This document shows positions 15,177-22,387 of a stretch of 34,400 nt of DNA, piece by piece (the stretch's first letter is position 1; every line of letters starts with the position of its first letter). The notes beneath the pieces are model-generated. The model did no database searches. It saw only the letters and a list, made by a program, of their open reading frames with translations, and was not told the origin of the DNA. Position numbers and translations under genes: made by a program. This DNA comes from Prosthecobacter sp. (GTDB taxonomy: Bacteria > Verrucomicrobiota > Verrucomicrobiia > Verrucomicrobiales > Verrucomicrobiaceae), in the NCBI RefSeq assembly GCF_014879935.1, contig NZ_JACSRD010000081.1, forward strand, positions 1-34,400, in the 5' to 3' direction.

Positions 15177-15857
15177 ATGCAAGACGCAGGATTTGTGAGG
15201 CAGGCTTTCGCGGGAATCGCGTCGCGTTACGTGCTGGCCAATCACGTTCTCAGCCTCGGAATCGACTGCCTCTGGCGGCGCACCACGGCAAAACGCATCG
15301 CCCGGCTCGCTCCGCAACGCGTTCTCGATCTGGCCACCGGCAGTGGCGACCTTGCGCAGGCCATCCAGCGCGCCTGCCCGCAGGCCAAGGTGCTCGGAGC
15401 TGATTTTTCCGTTCCCATGATGCGTCAGGCCCAGGCCCGGCAGTTTCGCCAGCTCATTGCGGCTGACGGTCTGGCTCTTCCGTTTCAAGACGGTGTCTTC
15501 GATGTGCTCACGGTCGCTTTCGGTCTGCGCAACATGGCTTCCTGGCCCGCAGCCCTGCAGGAAATGAGCCGCGTCTTGCGTCCCGGAGGCACGCTGTTTG
15601 TGCTCGACTTCTCCATCCCGCGTGTGCCTGGCATCCGGCAGGCCTACTTGTTTTATTTGAAGCGCATCATGCCGTGCATCGCCGGCTGGATCACCGGCCA
15701 GCGCGAGGCTTATGTCTATTTGTGTGGCTCCATCGAGCGGTTTCCTTCCGGCGAGGACATGGAGGCATTGATTCGCCAGAACGGCTTCGAATCTGCCAAG
15801 GGCAGCGGACTCACCTTCGGTATCGCATCGCTTTACGAAGCCAGGAAGGCATCCTGA
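15177..15857 (+). CDS. ubiE: UbiE/MenG-type quinone methyltransferase
   Basis: The 226-residue protein is a SAM-dependent methyltransferase that should methylate demethylmenaquinone in the last step of menaquinone synthesis. The family signatures are present: FAGIASRYVLANHVLSLGID at the N-terminus, motif I VLDLATGSGDLA, GADFSVPMM, the UbiE signature VAFGLRNM, and an EMSRVLRPGGTLFVLDFS segment. The length is close to the family norm of about 230-250 residues. No ubiquinone genes are near, and menaquinone is the likely quinone in this phylum, but the window alone cannot decide. The ATG at 15177 gives the expected start. Confidence 0.92.
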   Translation: MQDAGFVRQAFAGIASRYVLANHVLSLGIDCLWRRTTAKRIARLAPQRVLDLATGSGDLAQAIQRACPQAKVLGADFSVPMMRQAQARQFRQLIAADGLALPFQDGVFDVLTVAFGLRNMASWPAALQEMSRVLRPGGTLFVLDFSIPRVPGIRQAYLFYLKRIMPCIAGWITGQREAYVYLCGSIERFPSGEDMEALIRQNGFESAKGSGLTFGIASLYEARKAS

Positions 15858-15945
15858 GAACAAGCTTGCCGCGTTGCCGCAAAACCTGAAGCGCGCAAAC
15901 CAAAGTCTGAATGAAGGCCGGCCTGTGGAGGCGTTTAATCAGGCC

Positions 15946-16851
15946 ATGAAACGCCGCCAGTTCCTCCAATCGTTGTCCGCCCTCGCCACCACGCCGGTTT
16001 TGGCTGCGGAGACGCCGTGGAAGCTGAATTACCTGCTGGCCTCGTCGATGTACGGCAGCCTTCCGCTCGCGGATATCCTGCCGGAGGTCAAAAAAGGCGG
16101 CGCGACGGCCATCGAACTCTGGCCGAAGAAGCACGGCACGCAGCGGGAGGAGCTGGATGAGATCGGGCATGACAAATTCGCGGAGATGCTCAAGGAGCAC
16201 GGCATCGGCTTCGGTGGCACGACGCGCTACGATCTCGGGCCGTTCAAGCTCACGCAGGAGATCGCGGTCGTGAAGAAGCTGGGCGGTTCGTTCATCGTCA
16301 CTGGTGGCTCCGGCGAGTGGAAAAACATCACGCCGGAACAGCTCAAGGCCAACGTGAAGGACTTTGTCGAAAAGATGAAGCCGCACGCGGCGCTCGCAGC
16401 CGAGGCTGGCCTCCAGATCGGCATCGAAAACCACGTCAACAACCTCATCGACACGCCGGACTCGCTGCGCTGGCTCGCGGATGAGATTCGCAGCCTGCCC
16501 GGCATCGGCATCGCGCTCGCGCCTTACCATCTGCCGCAGGACACGAAGCTGCTGGCCGGTCTCATCCGTCACATCGATCAGAAGATGACGCTCTTTTATG
16601 CCTGGGAACACGGCAAGGGCTGCACCAAGCCGATGCCGAAAGAAGACGAACTCCAGCAGATGCCCGGCCGCGGCCAACTCGACTGGAAACCGCTGCTCCA
16701 GGCGCTCAAGGATGTGAATTTCACCGGTCCCACCGAAGTCTTCATGCACCCGACACCGCGCGGCATCCCGATCATGCCCACGCTCGCCGAATCGACCGCT
16801 GAAATCGTGCGCGGCAAAAACCACCTCGACGGCATCGTCGCATCCCTTTAA
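15946..16851 (+). CDS. Tat-signal sugar phosphate isomerase/epimerase (TIM barrel)
   Basis: The 301-residue protein has a twin-arginine-like leader (MKRRQFLQSLSALATTPVLA) and a body like the xylose-isomerase-type TIM barrel of the AP-endonuclease 2 family. Visible pieces are the NYLLASSMYGSLPLADILPEVK barrel start, GATAIELWPKKHG, a GGSGEW loop, the metal-binding-like IGIENHVNN strand end, and a TEVFMHPTPRG C-terminal strand. The substrate is unknown; related exported proteins in this phylum are thought to act on sugars. I chose the ATG at 15946 because it gives the Tat signal; an ATG at 15874 would add 24 residues before it. It is followed after 33 bases by the DJ-1 gene. Confidence 0.86.
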   Translation: MKRRQFLQSLSALATTPVLAAETPWKLNYLLASSMYGSLPLADILPEVKKGGATAIELWPKKHGTQREELDEIGHDKFAEMLKEHGIGFGGTTRYDLGPFKLTQEIAVVKKLGGSFIVTGGSGEWKNITPEQLKANVKDFVEKMKPHAALAAEAGLQIGIENHVNNLIDTPDSLRWLADEIRSLPGIGIALAPYHLPQDTKLLAGLIRHIDQKMTLFYAWEHGKGCTKPMPKEDELQQMPGRGQLDWKPLLQALKDVNFTGPTEVFMHPTPRGIPIMPTLAESTAEIVRGKNHLDGIVASL

Positions 16852-16884
16852 CCATCACTTCCATACTCCACCACTCCAACTCCC

Positions 16885-17460
16885 ATGCCTGAAGCCAAAG
16901 TCCTCCTCATCGTCGGTGACGCCACCGAGACCGTTGATACGCTCTACCCCTACTACCGCCTGATTGAAGGCGGCTACAAGCCCGTCGTCGCCGCGCCGGA
17001 AAAACGGAAATACCAGATGGTGCTGCACGAGATCAAACCCGGCTGGACCATCACGAAGGAGTGGGAAGGCTACAGCATCGACGCCGACATCGCCTTCAAG
17101 GACATCAAGCCGGAGGAATACGTCGGCATTTTCTTCAGCGGCGGCCGTGCGCCAGAATACATCCGCGAAGACGCCGACCTGCTGCGAATCACGAAGTGGT
17201 TCTGGGAACAGAAGAAGCCCTGCGCCAGCGTCTGCCACGGCGTCGAGATCCCCGCGCGTGCCGACATCGTCAAAGGCCTGCGCATGGCCACCGTCGCGAA
17301 GTGCAAATTCGACCTCGAAATCTGCGGCGGCATTTACGTCAACGAACCCTGCGTGATCGACCAGCACATGTATTCCGGACGTACTTATCACGACAGCGGC
17401 CATTTCGTCGGCCCTTGGATCAAAGCGTTGGATGAAGAGCGTGCCAAAATGGGGCTCTGA
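16885..17460 (+). CDS. DJ-1/PfpI family protein
   Basis: The 191-residue protein matches the DJ-1/PfpI class-I glutamine amidotransferase-like fold. The N-terminus KVLLIVGDATETVDTLYP carries the conserved Glu (Glu15) and the nucleophile elbow ASVCHGVEI has Cys117 and His118. FFSGGRAPEYIRED is the loop typical of the family. It has no signal peptide. Members act as glyoxalases, proteases, chaperones or deglycases, so a precise activity cannot be given. It lies 33 bases downstream of the isomerase gene, and its stop is directly before the heptad inverted repeat and the cytochrome gene, so it is probably co-transcribed with them. Confidence 0.92.
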   Translation: MPEAKVLLIVGDATETVDTLYPYYRLIEGGYKPVVAAPEKRKYQMVLHEIKPGWTITKEWEGYSIDADIAFKDIKPEEYVGIFFSGGRAPEYIREDADLLRITKWFWEQKKPCASVCHGVEIPARADIVKGLRMATVAKCKFDLEICGGIYVNEPCVIDQHMYSGRTYHDSGHFVGPWIKALDEERAKMGL

Positions 17461-17563
17461 GAATGACGAAAGTCGAATGCAGAATGACGAATGAAGTTTT
17501 CGCCGCTCCCATGATTCACGCCCCTGCCGCCATTCGTCATTCGTCATTCGGATTTCGTCATTC
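17461..17563. repeat. Inverted heptad repeat forming a long hairpin at a start codon
   Basis: The left arm 17461-17493 is made of GAATGAC-type heptads; the right arm 17531-17563 is its inverted copy. The arms match at 29 of 33 positions, with a 37-base loop at 17494-17530. The left arm starts right after the DJ-1 stop codon. The ATG at 17511, a candidate cytochrome start, lies in the loop, and the right arm encodes part of the signal peptide (IRHSSFGFRHS). Confidence 0.85.
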
Positions 17564-19622
17564 CGCGCTGCTGCTGGCCGCCTTCCTCCTCAGCGCCACG
17601 CCAGCGCGGCCCCATCCCTTGCAGGCGGAGCCAATCGATCACGCGTTCGTTTACACCTTCGACCAGTTCAACATTCCAGAGGATCCGGATGAGGCGCTGG
17701 TGAACGGCGGGCTGCTGCTGCTGGCGGAGTTGAACTGCACGGCCTGCCATGCCGCGCCCGAGTCGTGGCAGGACCGGCTCAAACCGAAGCCGGGGCCGGA
17801 TCTGAGCGCGGTGGGCTCACGGCTCGATCCAGACACGCTGTGGCTCATGATTCGCAGCCCGCAGACGCGCAAAAAAGGCACGCAGATGCCCGGTTTGTTT
17901 GCCGGTGAGGAGGGCGATGACGAAAAAGTCGAAGCGCTGGTGGAATACCTGGGCGCGCTGAAGAAAGAGGCATCGGCGATGCCTGCGGGAGATGCGGAGC
18001 GCGGCAAGGACCTTTATCACAAGGTGGGTTGCGTGGCCTGTCACGAGCCAGCCAAAGATGCCAGACCGCCGAAAGTGCCTGCCGAAGCGGAGGTTGAGAA
18101 GCCAGGCAACGCATCCGTGCCGATCGCGCTGGCGGATGCGTATGACTTTAACTCGCTGGCTCATTTCTTGAAGAATCCGCTCCACTTTCGTCCTGCCGGC
18201 CGCATGCCGGACATGCGCCTCAGTGAGCAGGAGGCGTCGGACATCGCGGCGTATCTGCATGTGGGTCGCGTGGCCGAGAAAGCGACGGCGCGTGCGGCGC
18301 TGAAGATTCCGAAGCAGGGTGTCGAGAAGGGCAAAGCGGTCTTTGAGAAGATGAATTGCATCGCGTGCCATCAGACCGGTCAGTCAAGGCCGACTCGTCA
18401 GACGGCACTGACGAAACTCGATGCCGCGAAAGGCTGTCTCGCCGAAAAGCAGCCCAGCGGTACACCGCGCTTCGATTTGAATGATCTGGAGAAACGGGCG
18501 CTGAAGCTCGCGCTGGCGGAGATTCAGAAGCCTGCACAAAAACTCACCGCGCAGCAGCGGGTGGACTGGCAGATGTCGCGCCTGAACTGCTATGCGTGTC
18601 ATGATCGCGATGGCAAAGGCGGGCCGGAGGATCCGCGCGCGCAGTATTTCGGCGTGAATGACGCCACAGCCGAATCCATCGGCCAGCTCGGCCATTTGCC
18701 GCCAAATCTCGACAAGGTGGGCCGCAAGCTCACGCGCGGCTGGTTTGAAAAGACCCTGTGGGGCGAAGGCGGCAGCGTGCGGCCCTACATGGACACGCGC
18801 ATGCCGAATTTCGGCCAGGCGCAGACTGAAATGCTCATCAGCGCCTTCAACGAGGCCGACAAACTCGACAAACCAGTGAAGATCGACGTCAGCGGCCTCG
18901 AAAAGCATCACCGCGCCGAACTCGGCCGCAAACTGCTCGGTGCGACAGGACTGGCCTGCGTGTCGTGCCACGGCCTCAAAGATCGCAAATCACTCGGCCC
19001 GCCCGTGATCCGGCTCACGCACACGGTAGAGCGCTTGCAGCCCGAGTATTTCAAAGAGCTGCTGCTCAATCCTCAGGTCACGCAGCCTGGCACGGTGATG
19101 CCGCCGATGTTTGTGGGCCGCAAAACGGCCGACAAAGACATCGAGAGCCTCTGGACGTATCTGCGCGAGGTCGAAGGCCAGCCGTTGCCGGAAGGGCTGA
19201 TGTCGTCGGAGGATTTCGAACTCAAGCCGGACAAGCGGCCCATCGTCTTCCGCAGTTTCATTGAAGGCGCAGGCTCGCATGCGATCGGCGTCGGCTTCCC
19301 TGGTGGCCTGAACGCGGCGTTTGATGGTCAACAAAGCCGCTGGGCGATCATCTGGAAGGGACGCTTCCTCGATGCGATGAGCAACTGGCAGGATCGCGCG
19401 ATGCCGCCGATCAAACCGCTCGGCACCGACGTTAAGGAACTGCCTGCGGCGACCGGCGAACGCGTGTTCGGCGGCTACAAGCTCGACAAGGATGGCGTGC
19501 CGACGTTCTTGTATCGTCAGGATGGCCGGCAGGTCGAAGACACGCTCCGCCCGAAGAAGAATGGATTTGAACGCAGCGTGAAGATCAACGGCAAGGAAAC
19601 GAAGGAGGCACTCTCATGGTAA
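17511..19622 (+). CDS. Exported pentahaem cytochrome c
   Basis: The protein (703 residues from the ATG at 17511, 719 from 17463) has five CxxCH haem sites in order: CTACH, CVACH, CIACH, CYACH and CVSCH. A signal peptide ends near the ALLLAAFLLSATPARP stretch. Met residues such as MPGLF, GRMPDM, TRMPNF and TVMPPM after the motifs could be sixth haem ligands. It should act in the periplasm in electron transfer. The C-terminal part (PDKRPIVFRSFIEGAGSHAI onwards) is a beta-rich region like those of PSCyt/heme-binding proteins in this phylum. The stop overlaps the start of the propeller gene by 7 bases. The start codon is uncertain because the N-terminal region is built from heptad repeats. Confidence 0.9.
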   Translation: MIHAPAAIRHSSFGFRHSALLLAAFLLSATPARPHPLQAEPIDHAFVYTFDQFNIPEDPDEALVNGGLLLLAELNCTACHAAPESWQDRLKPKPGPDLSAVGSRLDPDTLWLMIRSPQTRKKGTQMPGLFAGEEGDDEKVEALVEYLGALKKEASAMPAGDAERGKDLYHKVGCVACHEPAKDARPPKVPAEAEVEKPGNASVPIALADAYDFNSLAHFLKNPLHFRPAGRMPDMRLSEQEASDIAAYLHVGRVAEKATARAALKIPKQGVEKGKAVFEKMNCIACHQTGQSRPTRQTALTKLDAAKGCLAEKQPSGTPRFDLNDLEKRALKLALAEIQKPAQKLTAQQRVDWQMSRLNCYACHDRDGKGGPEDPRAQYFGVNDATAESIGQLGHLPPNLDKVGRKLTRGWFEKTLWGEGGSVRPYMDTRMPNFGQAQTEMLISAFNEADKLDKPVKIDVSGLEKHHRAELGRKLLGATGLACVSCHGLKDRKSLGPPVIRLTHTVERLQPEYFKELLLNPQVTQPGTVMPPMFVGRKTADKDIESLWTYLREVEGQPLPEGLMSSEDFELKPDKRPIVFRSFIEGAGSHAIGVGFPGGLNAAFDGQQSRWAIIWKGRFLDAMSNWQDRAMPPIKPLGTDVKELPAATGERVFGGYKLDKDGVPTFLYRQDGRQVEDTLRPKKNGFERSVKINGKETKEALSW

Positions 19623-21082
19623 CGTCAGTTCGTGGTTCTTGGTTCGTGGTTCTGGGTTTGGGACTCTCGGCCCTCTGCTCTCCGCTCTTGGCTCAGCAGC
19701 AGTCGGACTACTATCGCCTTGAAACGTATGAACTGCCGAAGGGCGTGAATTTTGAGGCGAGCGGTCTGGCGGTGACCGACAAAGGCCAGCTCGCGGTGGC
19801 GTTGCGCAAAGGTGAGGTGTGGATCGAAGGCAAAGATGGCTTCCAGCTCTTCGCGAGCGGTCTGCATGAGATTCTTGGCCTCGCATGGCACGATGGAGCG
19901 CTTTACGCGACTCAGCGCGCCGAAGTGACGAAGCTGCGGGACACGGATGGCGATGGCAAAGCCGACGAATACCTCACGGCCTCGACGGGCTGGGGTGTTT
20001 CGGGCGCGTATCACGAGTATGCGTATGGCCCGGTGTTTGATGCGGAGGGGAATGCTTACACCTCGCTGAATTGCAGCATGGGCAAGGCCTGGAAAGGCGC
20101 GGGCGATGAGGAGAAGCATCCGCTGTGGCGCGGCTGGGTCGTGCGCATGACGCCACAGGGCACGCTGGAGCCTTGGAGCGCCGGATTCCGCAGTCCGTGC
20201 GGCATCGGGCAGGACGCGGACGGCGAAATCTTCGTCACCGACCAGCAGGGCAACTGGATGCCGACCACGCCGCTGTTTCACATCCGCAAAGGCGCGTATT
20301 TCAGTCATGCTGACTCGATCCCCGATGCCATGCGTCCGGAGTCGCCGGTGAAAATCGCCGCGAAGCAGCCCGACGGCACACTCACGGTCGCCGAGGCGAT
20401 GAAGACCGTGCAAGGCTACTGTCCGCCCGCGGTTTGGCTGCCGTATGTGAAGATGGGTCAGAGCGGCACCGGCATCACCTGCGACAAAAGCGGCGGCAAG
20501 TTCGGCCCGTTCGAGAAACAGCTCTTCCTCGGCGAGTTCGTGCTCAGCGGCGTGAACCGTGTATTCCTCGAAGAAGTCGGCGGAGAGTATCAGGGCGCGT
20601 GTTTTCCGTTTGTGGACGGCCTGCAATGCGCGGCGCTGGCTTTGACGATGCTTCCGGATGGATCGCTCGTGGTCGGCGAATCGAACCGCGGCTGGAACAG
20701 CAAAGGAAATCGGCCTTTTGGCCTGCAGAAGTATGTCTGGACGAAAAAGACGCCGCTGGACGTGCAGAAGCTCGAACTCACGAAGACCGGCTTCCGTTTC
20801 ACCTTCACGCTGCCCGTGGACAAGGCCAGCGTGGGCCAGATCAGCGGCCAGAGCTACACCTACCCCTTCCAGAGCAAGTATGGCGGGGAGGAACTCGATG
20901 CGAAGCCGCTGCAGATCGGCGATTCAAAACTCTCCGACGACGGACTGATGCTCGAAGTGACCATCACGAACCTGCGTGAAGGCTACGTGCATGAGTTTGA
21001 GCTGCCTCAACTCAAAGCGAAAGACGGCACGTCGCTGTGGCACCGCATGGCGTTTTACACGCTGAATCGACTGAGGGAGTAG
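19616..21082 (+). CDS. Secreted beta-propeller protein (sorbosone/PQQ dehydrogenase-like)
   Basis: The 488-residue protein has a signal peptide (core FVVLGLGLSALCSPLLA) and then repeated beta-propeller blades: GKGQ-type strands VTDKGQLAVALRKGEVW, HDGALYATQRAEVTKLRDTDGDGKAD, YGPVFDAEGNAYTS, FRSPCGIGQDADGEIFVTDQQG and LTMLPDGSLVVGES. This is the pattern of NHL/GDH-like propellers common next to haem proteins in Planctomycetes and Verrucomicrobiota. DTDGDGKAD resembles a Ca-binding loop. PQQ ligands cannot be assigned by eye. Because the gene overlaps the pentahaem cytochrome gene by 7 bases, the two proteins probably work together, perhaps as a dehydrogenase and its electron acceptor. The signal peptide is encoded by heptad repeats. 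Confidence 0.87.
   Translation: MVTSVRGSWFVVLGLGLSALCSPLLAQQQSDYYRLETYELPKGVNFEASGLAVTDKGQLAVALRKGEVWIEGKDGFQLFASGLHEILGLAWHDGALYATQRAEVTKLRDTDGDGKADEYLTASTGWGVSGAYHEYAYGPVFDAEGNAYTSLNCSMGKAWKGAGDEEKHPLWRGWVVRMTPQGTLEPWSAGFRSPCGIGQDADGEIFVTDQQGNWMPTTPLFHIRKGAYFSHADSIPDAMRPESPVKIAAKQPDGTLTVAEAMKTVQGYCPPAVWLPYVKMGQSGTGITCDKSGGKFGPFEKQLFLGEFVLSGVNRVFLEEVGGEYQGACFPFVDGLQCAALALTMLPDGSLVVGESNRGWNSKGNRPFGLQKYVWTKKTPLDVQKLELTKTGFRFTFTLPVDKASVGQISGQSYTYPFQSKYGGEELDAKPLQIGDSKLSDDGLMLEVTITNLREGYVHEFELPQLKAKDGTSLWHRMAFYTLNRLRE
19628..19662. repeat. Degenerate heptad repeat inside a signal-peptide coding region
   Basis: Five consecutive 7-base units read GTTCGTG, GTTCTTG, GTTCGTG, GTTCTGG and GTTTGGG. 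Weaker 7-base periodicity (GCTCTCC, GCTCTTG, GCTCAGC) continues to about 19698. The repeat codes for the hydrophobic part of the propeller protein's signal peptide. Confidence 0.8.
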
Positions 21083-21128
21083 GTGAGTGGTTGCCGTGCG
21101 GATCATCTGCCGAGGGCATGAAATCTAT

Positions 21129-21156
21129 TTGCCGAACGAACGCAGTCGTTTACTAT
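21129..21156 (+). promoter_or_regulatory. Sigma-70-like promoter of tRNA-Thr
   Basis: A -35 box TTGCCG at 21129-21134 and a -10 box TACTAT at 21151-21156 are 16 bases apart. The tRNA begins 17 bases after the -10 box, so a start of transcription a few bases before it is expected. Confidence 0.6.
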
Positions 21157-21172
21157 CGCGGCCCTTCGCGAT

Positions 21173-21247
21173 GCCAGCATAGCTCAGCGGTAGAGCAGCG
21201 GTTTTGTAAACCGCTGGTCGTCGGTTCGATTCCGACTGCTGGCTCCA
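21173..21247 (+). tRNA. tRNA-Thr, anticodon TGT
   Basis: The acceptor stem GCCAGCA pairs with TGCTGGC (21237-21243), then T and an encoded CCA. The anticodon stem GCGGT/ACCGC holds loop TTTGTAA with anticodon TGT at 21205-21207. D and T arms are normal (T loop TTCGATT). It lies in the 344-base gap between the propeller and FecR genes; the rest of that gap holds the promoter before it and an AT-rich dyad after it. Confidence 0.98.
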
Positions 21248-21313
21248 CCCGCAATCTCCTGTGGGAATCCGCATGCTCAACTCGCGATCTCTAACGGGGT
21301 CTTCTGGCTGTGG

Positions 21314-21339
21314 TAATTGTTATTTTCTTCTTACAATTA
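21314..21339. promoter_or_regulatory. AT-rich dyad upstream of the FecR/TPS operon, possible promoter/operator
   Basis: A perfect inverted repeat, TAATTGT (21314-21320) and ACAATTA (21333-21339), has a 12-base spacer. The right arm overlaps a -10-like TACAAT at 21332-21337, but no good -35 box is at the right distance. A second small dyad, GTTGT/ACAAC, is at 21374-21389. The AT-rich patch stands out in GC-rich DNA just before the FecR gene (start 21427). Regulatory function is an inference. Confidence 0.4.
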
Positions 21340-21426
21340 TTGGAGCGTCGGGCCGGGATTCGCGAATATCGTCGTTGTGATTAAACAACAATCGATGCAC
21401 CTATGAGCCACGCGCCCCCGACTCCA

Positions 21427-22362
21427 ATGAAGTCTTTCTGCTGCCTCCTGCTAACGCTTGTCCTATGCGGACAAGCCGTGGCTGCTGACAGCGGTGTTGT
21501 TTCCATCGCTGTGGGAACGGTGACAATGATTCCGGCTGGTGGTGGTGCTGAAGTGCCGCTGAAGGCCGGTGACGCGGTTCCCGTCGGAGCGACTGTCAAA
21601 ACGGGTGCTGGTTCCCGGGCCGTGATCAAAACAACGAAACAGTCTGCCGTGCGCATCGCGGAGAATTCACACGCGGTGATGATGGAACTGGTCGATTCGG
21701 AAGCGACCCCCAAGGTGCTGATTGACCTCAAGTCCGGCAGCCTTGGTGCGCTGATCCAGCCGCAGGCTCAGGCAGCGATGGACTTCAAGGTGAAGACCCC
21801 CACGGGCATCGCCGCTGCACGCGGCACCATGTATGCGGTGGCGGTGGAGGATGGGAAGGGCTTCGTGAAGGTCGAACATGGCAAGGTGGACGTGATTCCC
21901 GCCAATGTTGAAAAGAAGGTCCCGCAAACGGGCAAGGTCACCGTCGTGGCAGGCACGGTGAATGAGACGCCGCTCGGCGGTCAGGCCCGCGCTTTGAAGG
22001 AAAGTGATGTGGTGACCACCGGCAGCACGATCAAAACGGGACCTGATTCCCGCGCAACGGTGACCATGACGACGACGTCCGCGGTGCAGATCGGTCCGAA
22101 TTCTGAAGTGGTGGTGAACGAACTGGTCGAATCTGCCGAGAACCCGAAGGTGTTGCTCGATTTGAAGAAAGGCACCATCGGTGCGCTGGTGAATCCGGGC
22201 GGCAATGGCAAGATGGACTTCAAAATCAAGACGCCCAGCGGCATCGCAGTCGCGAAAGGTGCGTTTTATTCCGTCGCCGTTGAAAACGGCAAAGGCTACG
22301 TGCAGACCAAGGAAGGCGAAGTGGTGGTGACGCCGCTCGAATCTGCGGCTCCTGGCCGGTAA
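21427..22362 (+). CDS. Exported protein with two tandem FecR-type domains
   Basis: From the ATG at 21427 the protein has 311 residues, beginning with a signal peptide (MKSFCCLLLTLVLCGQAVAA). It consists of two copies of one FecR-like module. Module one contains LKAGDAVPVGATVKTGAGSR, MMELVDSEATPKVLIDLKSG and FKVKTPTGIAAARGTMYAVAVEDGKG; module two has LKESDVVTTGSTIKTGPDSR, VNELVESAENPKVLLDLKKG and FKIKTPSGIAVAKGAFYSVAVENGKG. Unlike iron-sensing FecR anti-sigma regulators, it has no N-terminal cytoplasmic domain and no membrane helix besides the signal. It should be periplasmic. It is the first gene of a tight unit with TpsA, TpsB and a CHASE2 cyclase (25 bases to the next start). An earlier ATG at 21403 would only extend the n-region. 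Confidence 0.9.
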   Translation: MKSFCCLLLTLVLCGQAVAADSGVVSIAVGTVTMIPAGGGAEVPLKAGDAVPVGATVKTGAGSRAVIKTTKQSAVRIAENSHAVMMELVDSEATPKVLIDLKSGSLGALIQPQAQAAMDFKVKTPTGIAAARGTMYAVAVEDGKGFVKVEHGKVDVIPANVEKKVPQTGKVTVVAGTVNETPLGGQARALKESDVVTTGSTIKTGPDSRATVTMTTTSAVQIGPNSEVVVNELVESAENPKVLLDLKKGTIGALVNPGGNGKMDFKIKTPSGIAVAKGAFYSVAVENGKGYVQTKEGEVVVTPLESAAPGR

Positions 22363-22387
22363 ACAGCTCTGACGAACCCGCACATTC

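Noticed and set aside
17461-17563. Possible CRISPR array
   Set aside because: Units are seven bases, contiguous and without spacers, and no cas genes are near.
21427-22362. Iron-sensing FecR anti-sigma regulator
   Set aside because: There is no N-terminal anti-sigma domain, no internal membrane helix, and no sigma factor or TonB receptor next to it.
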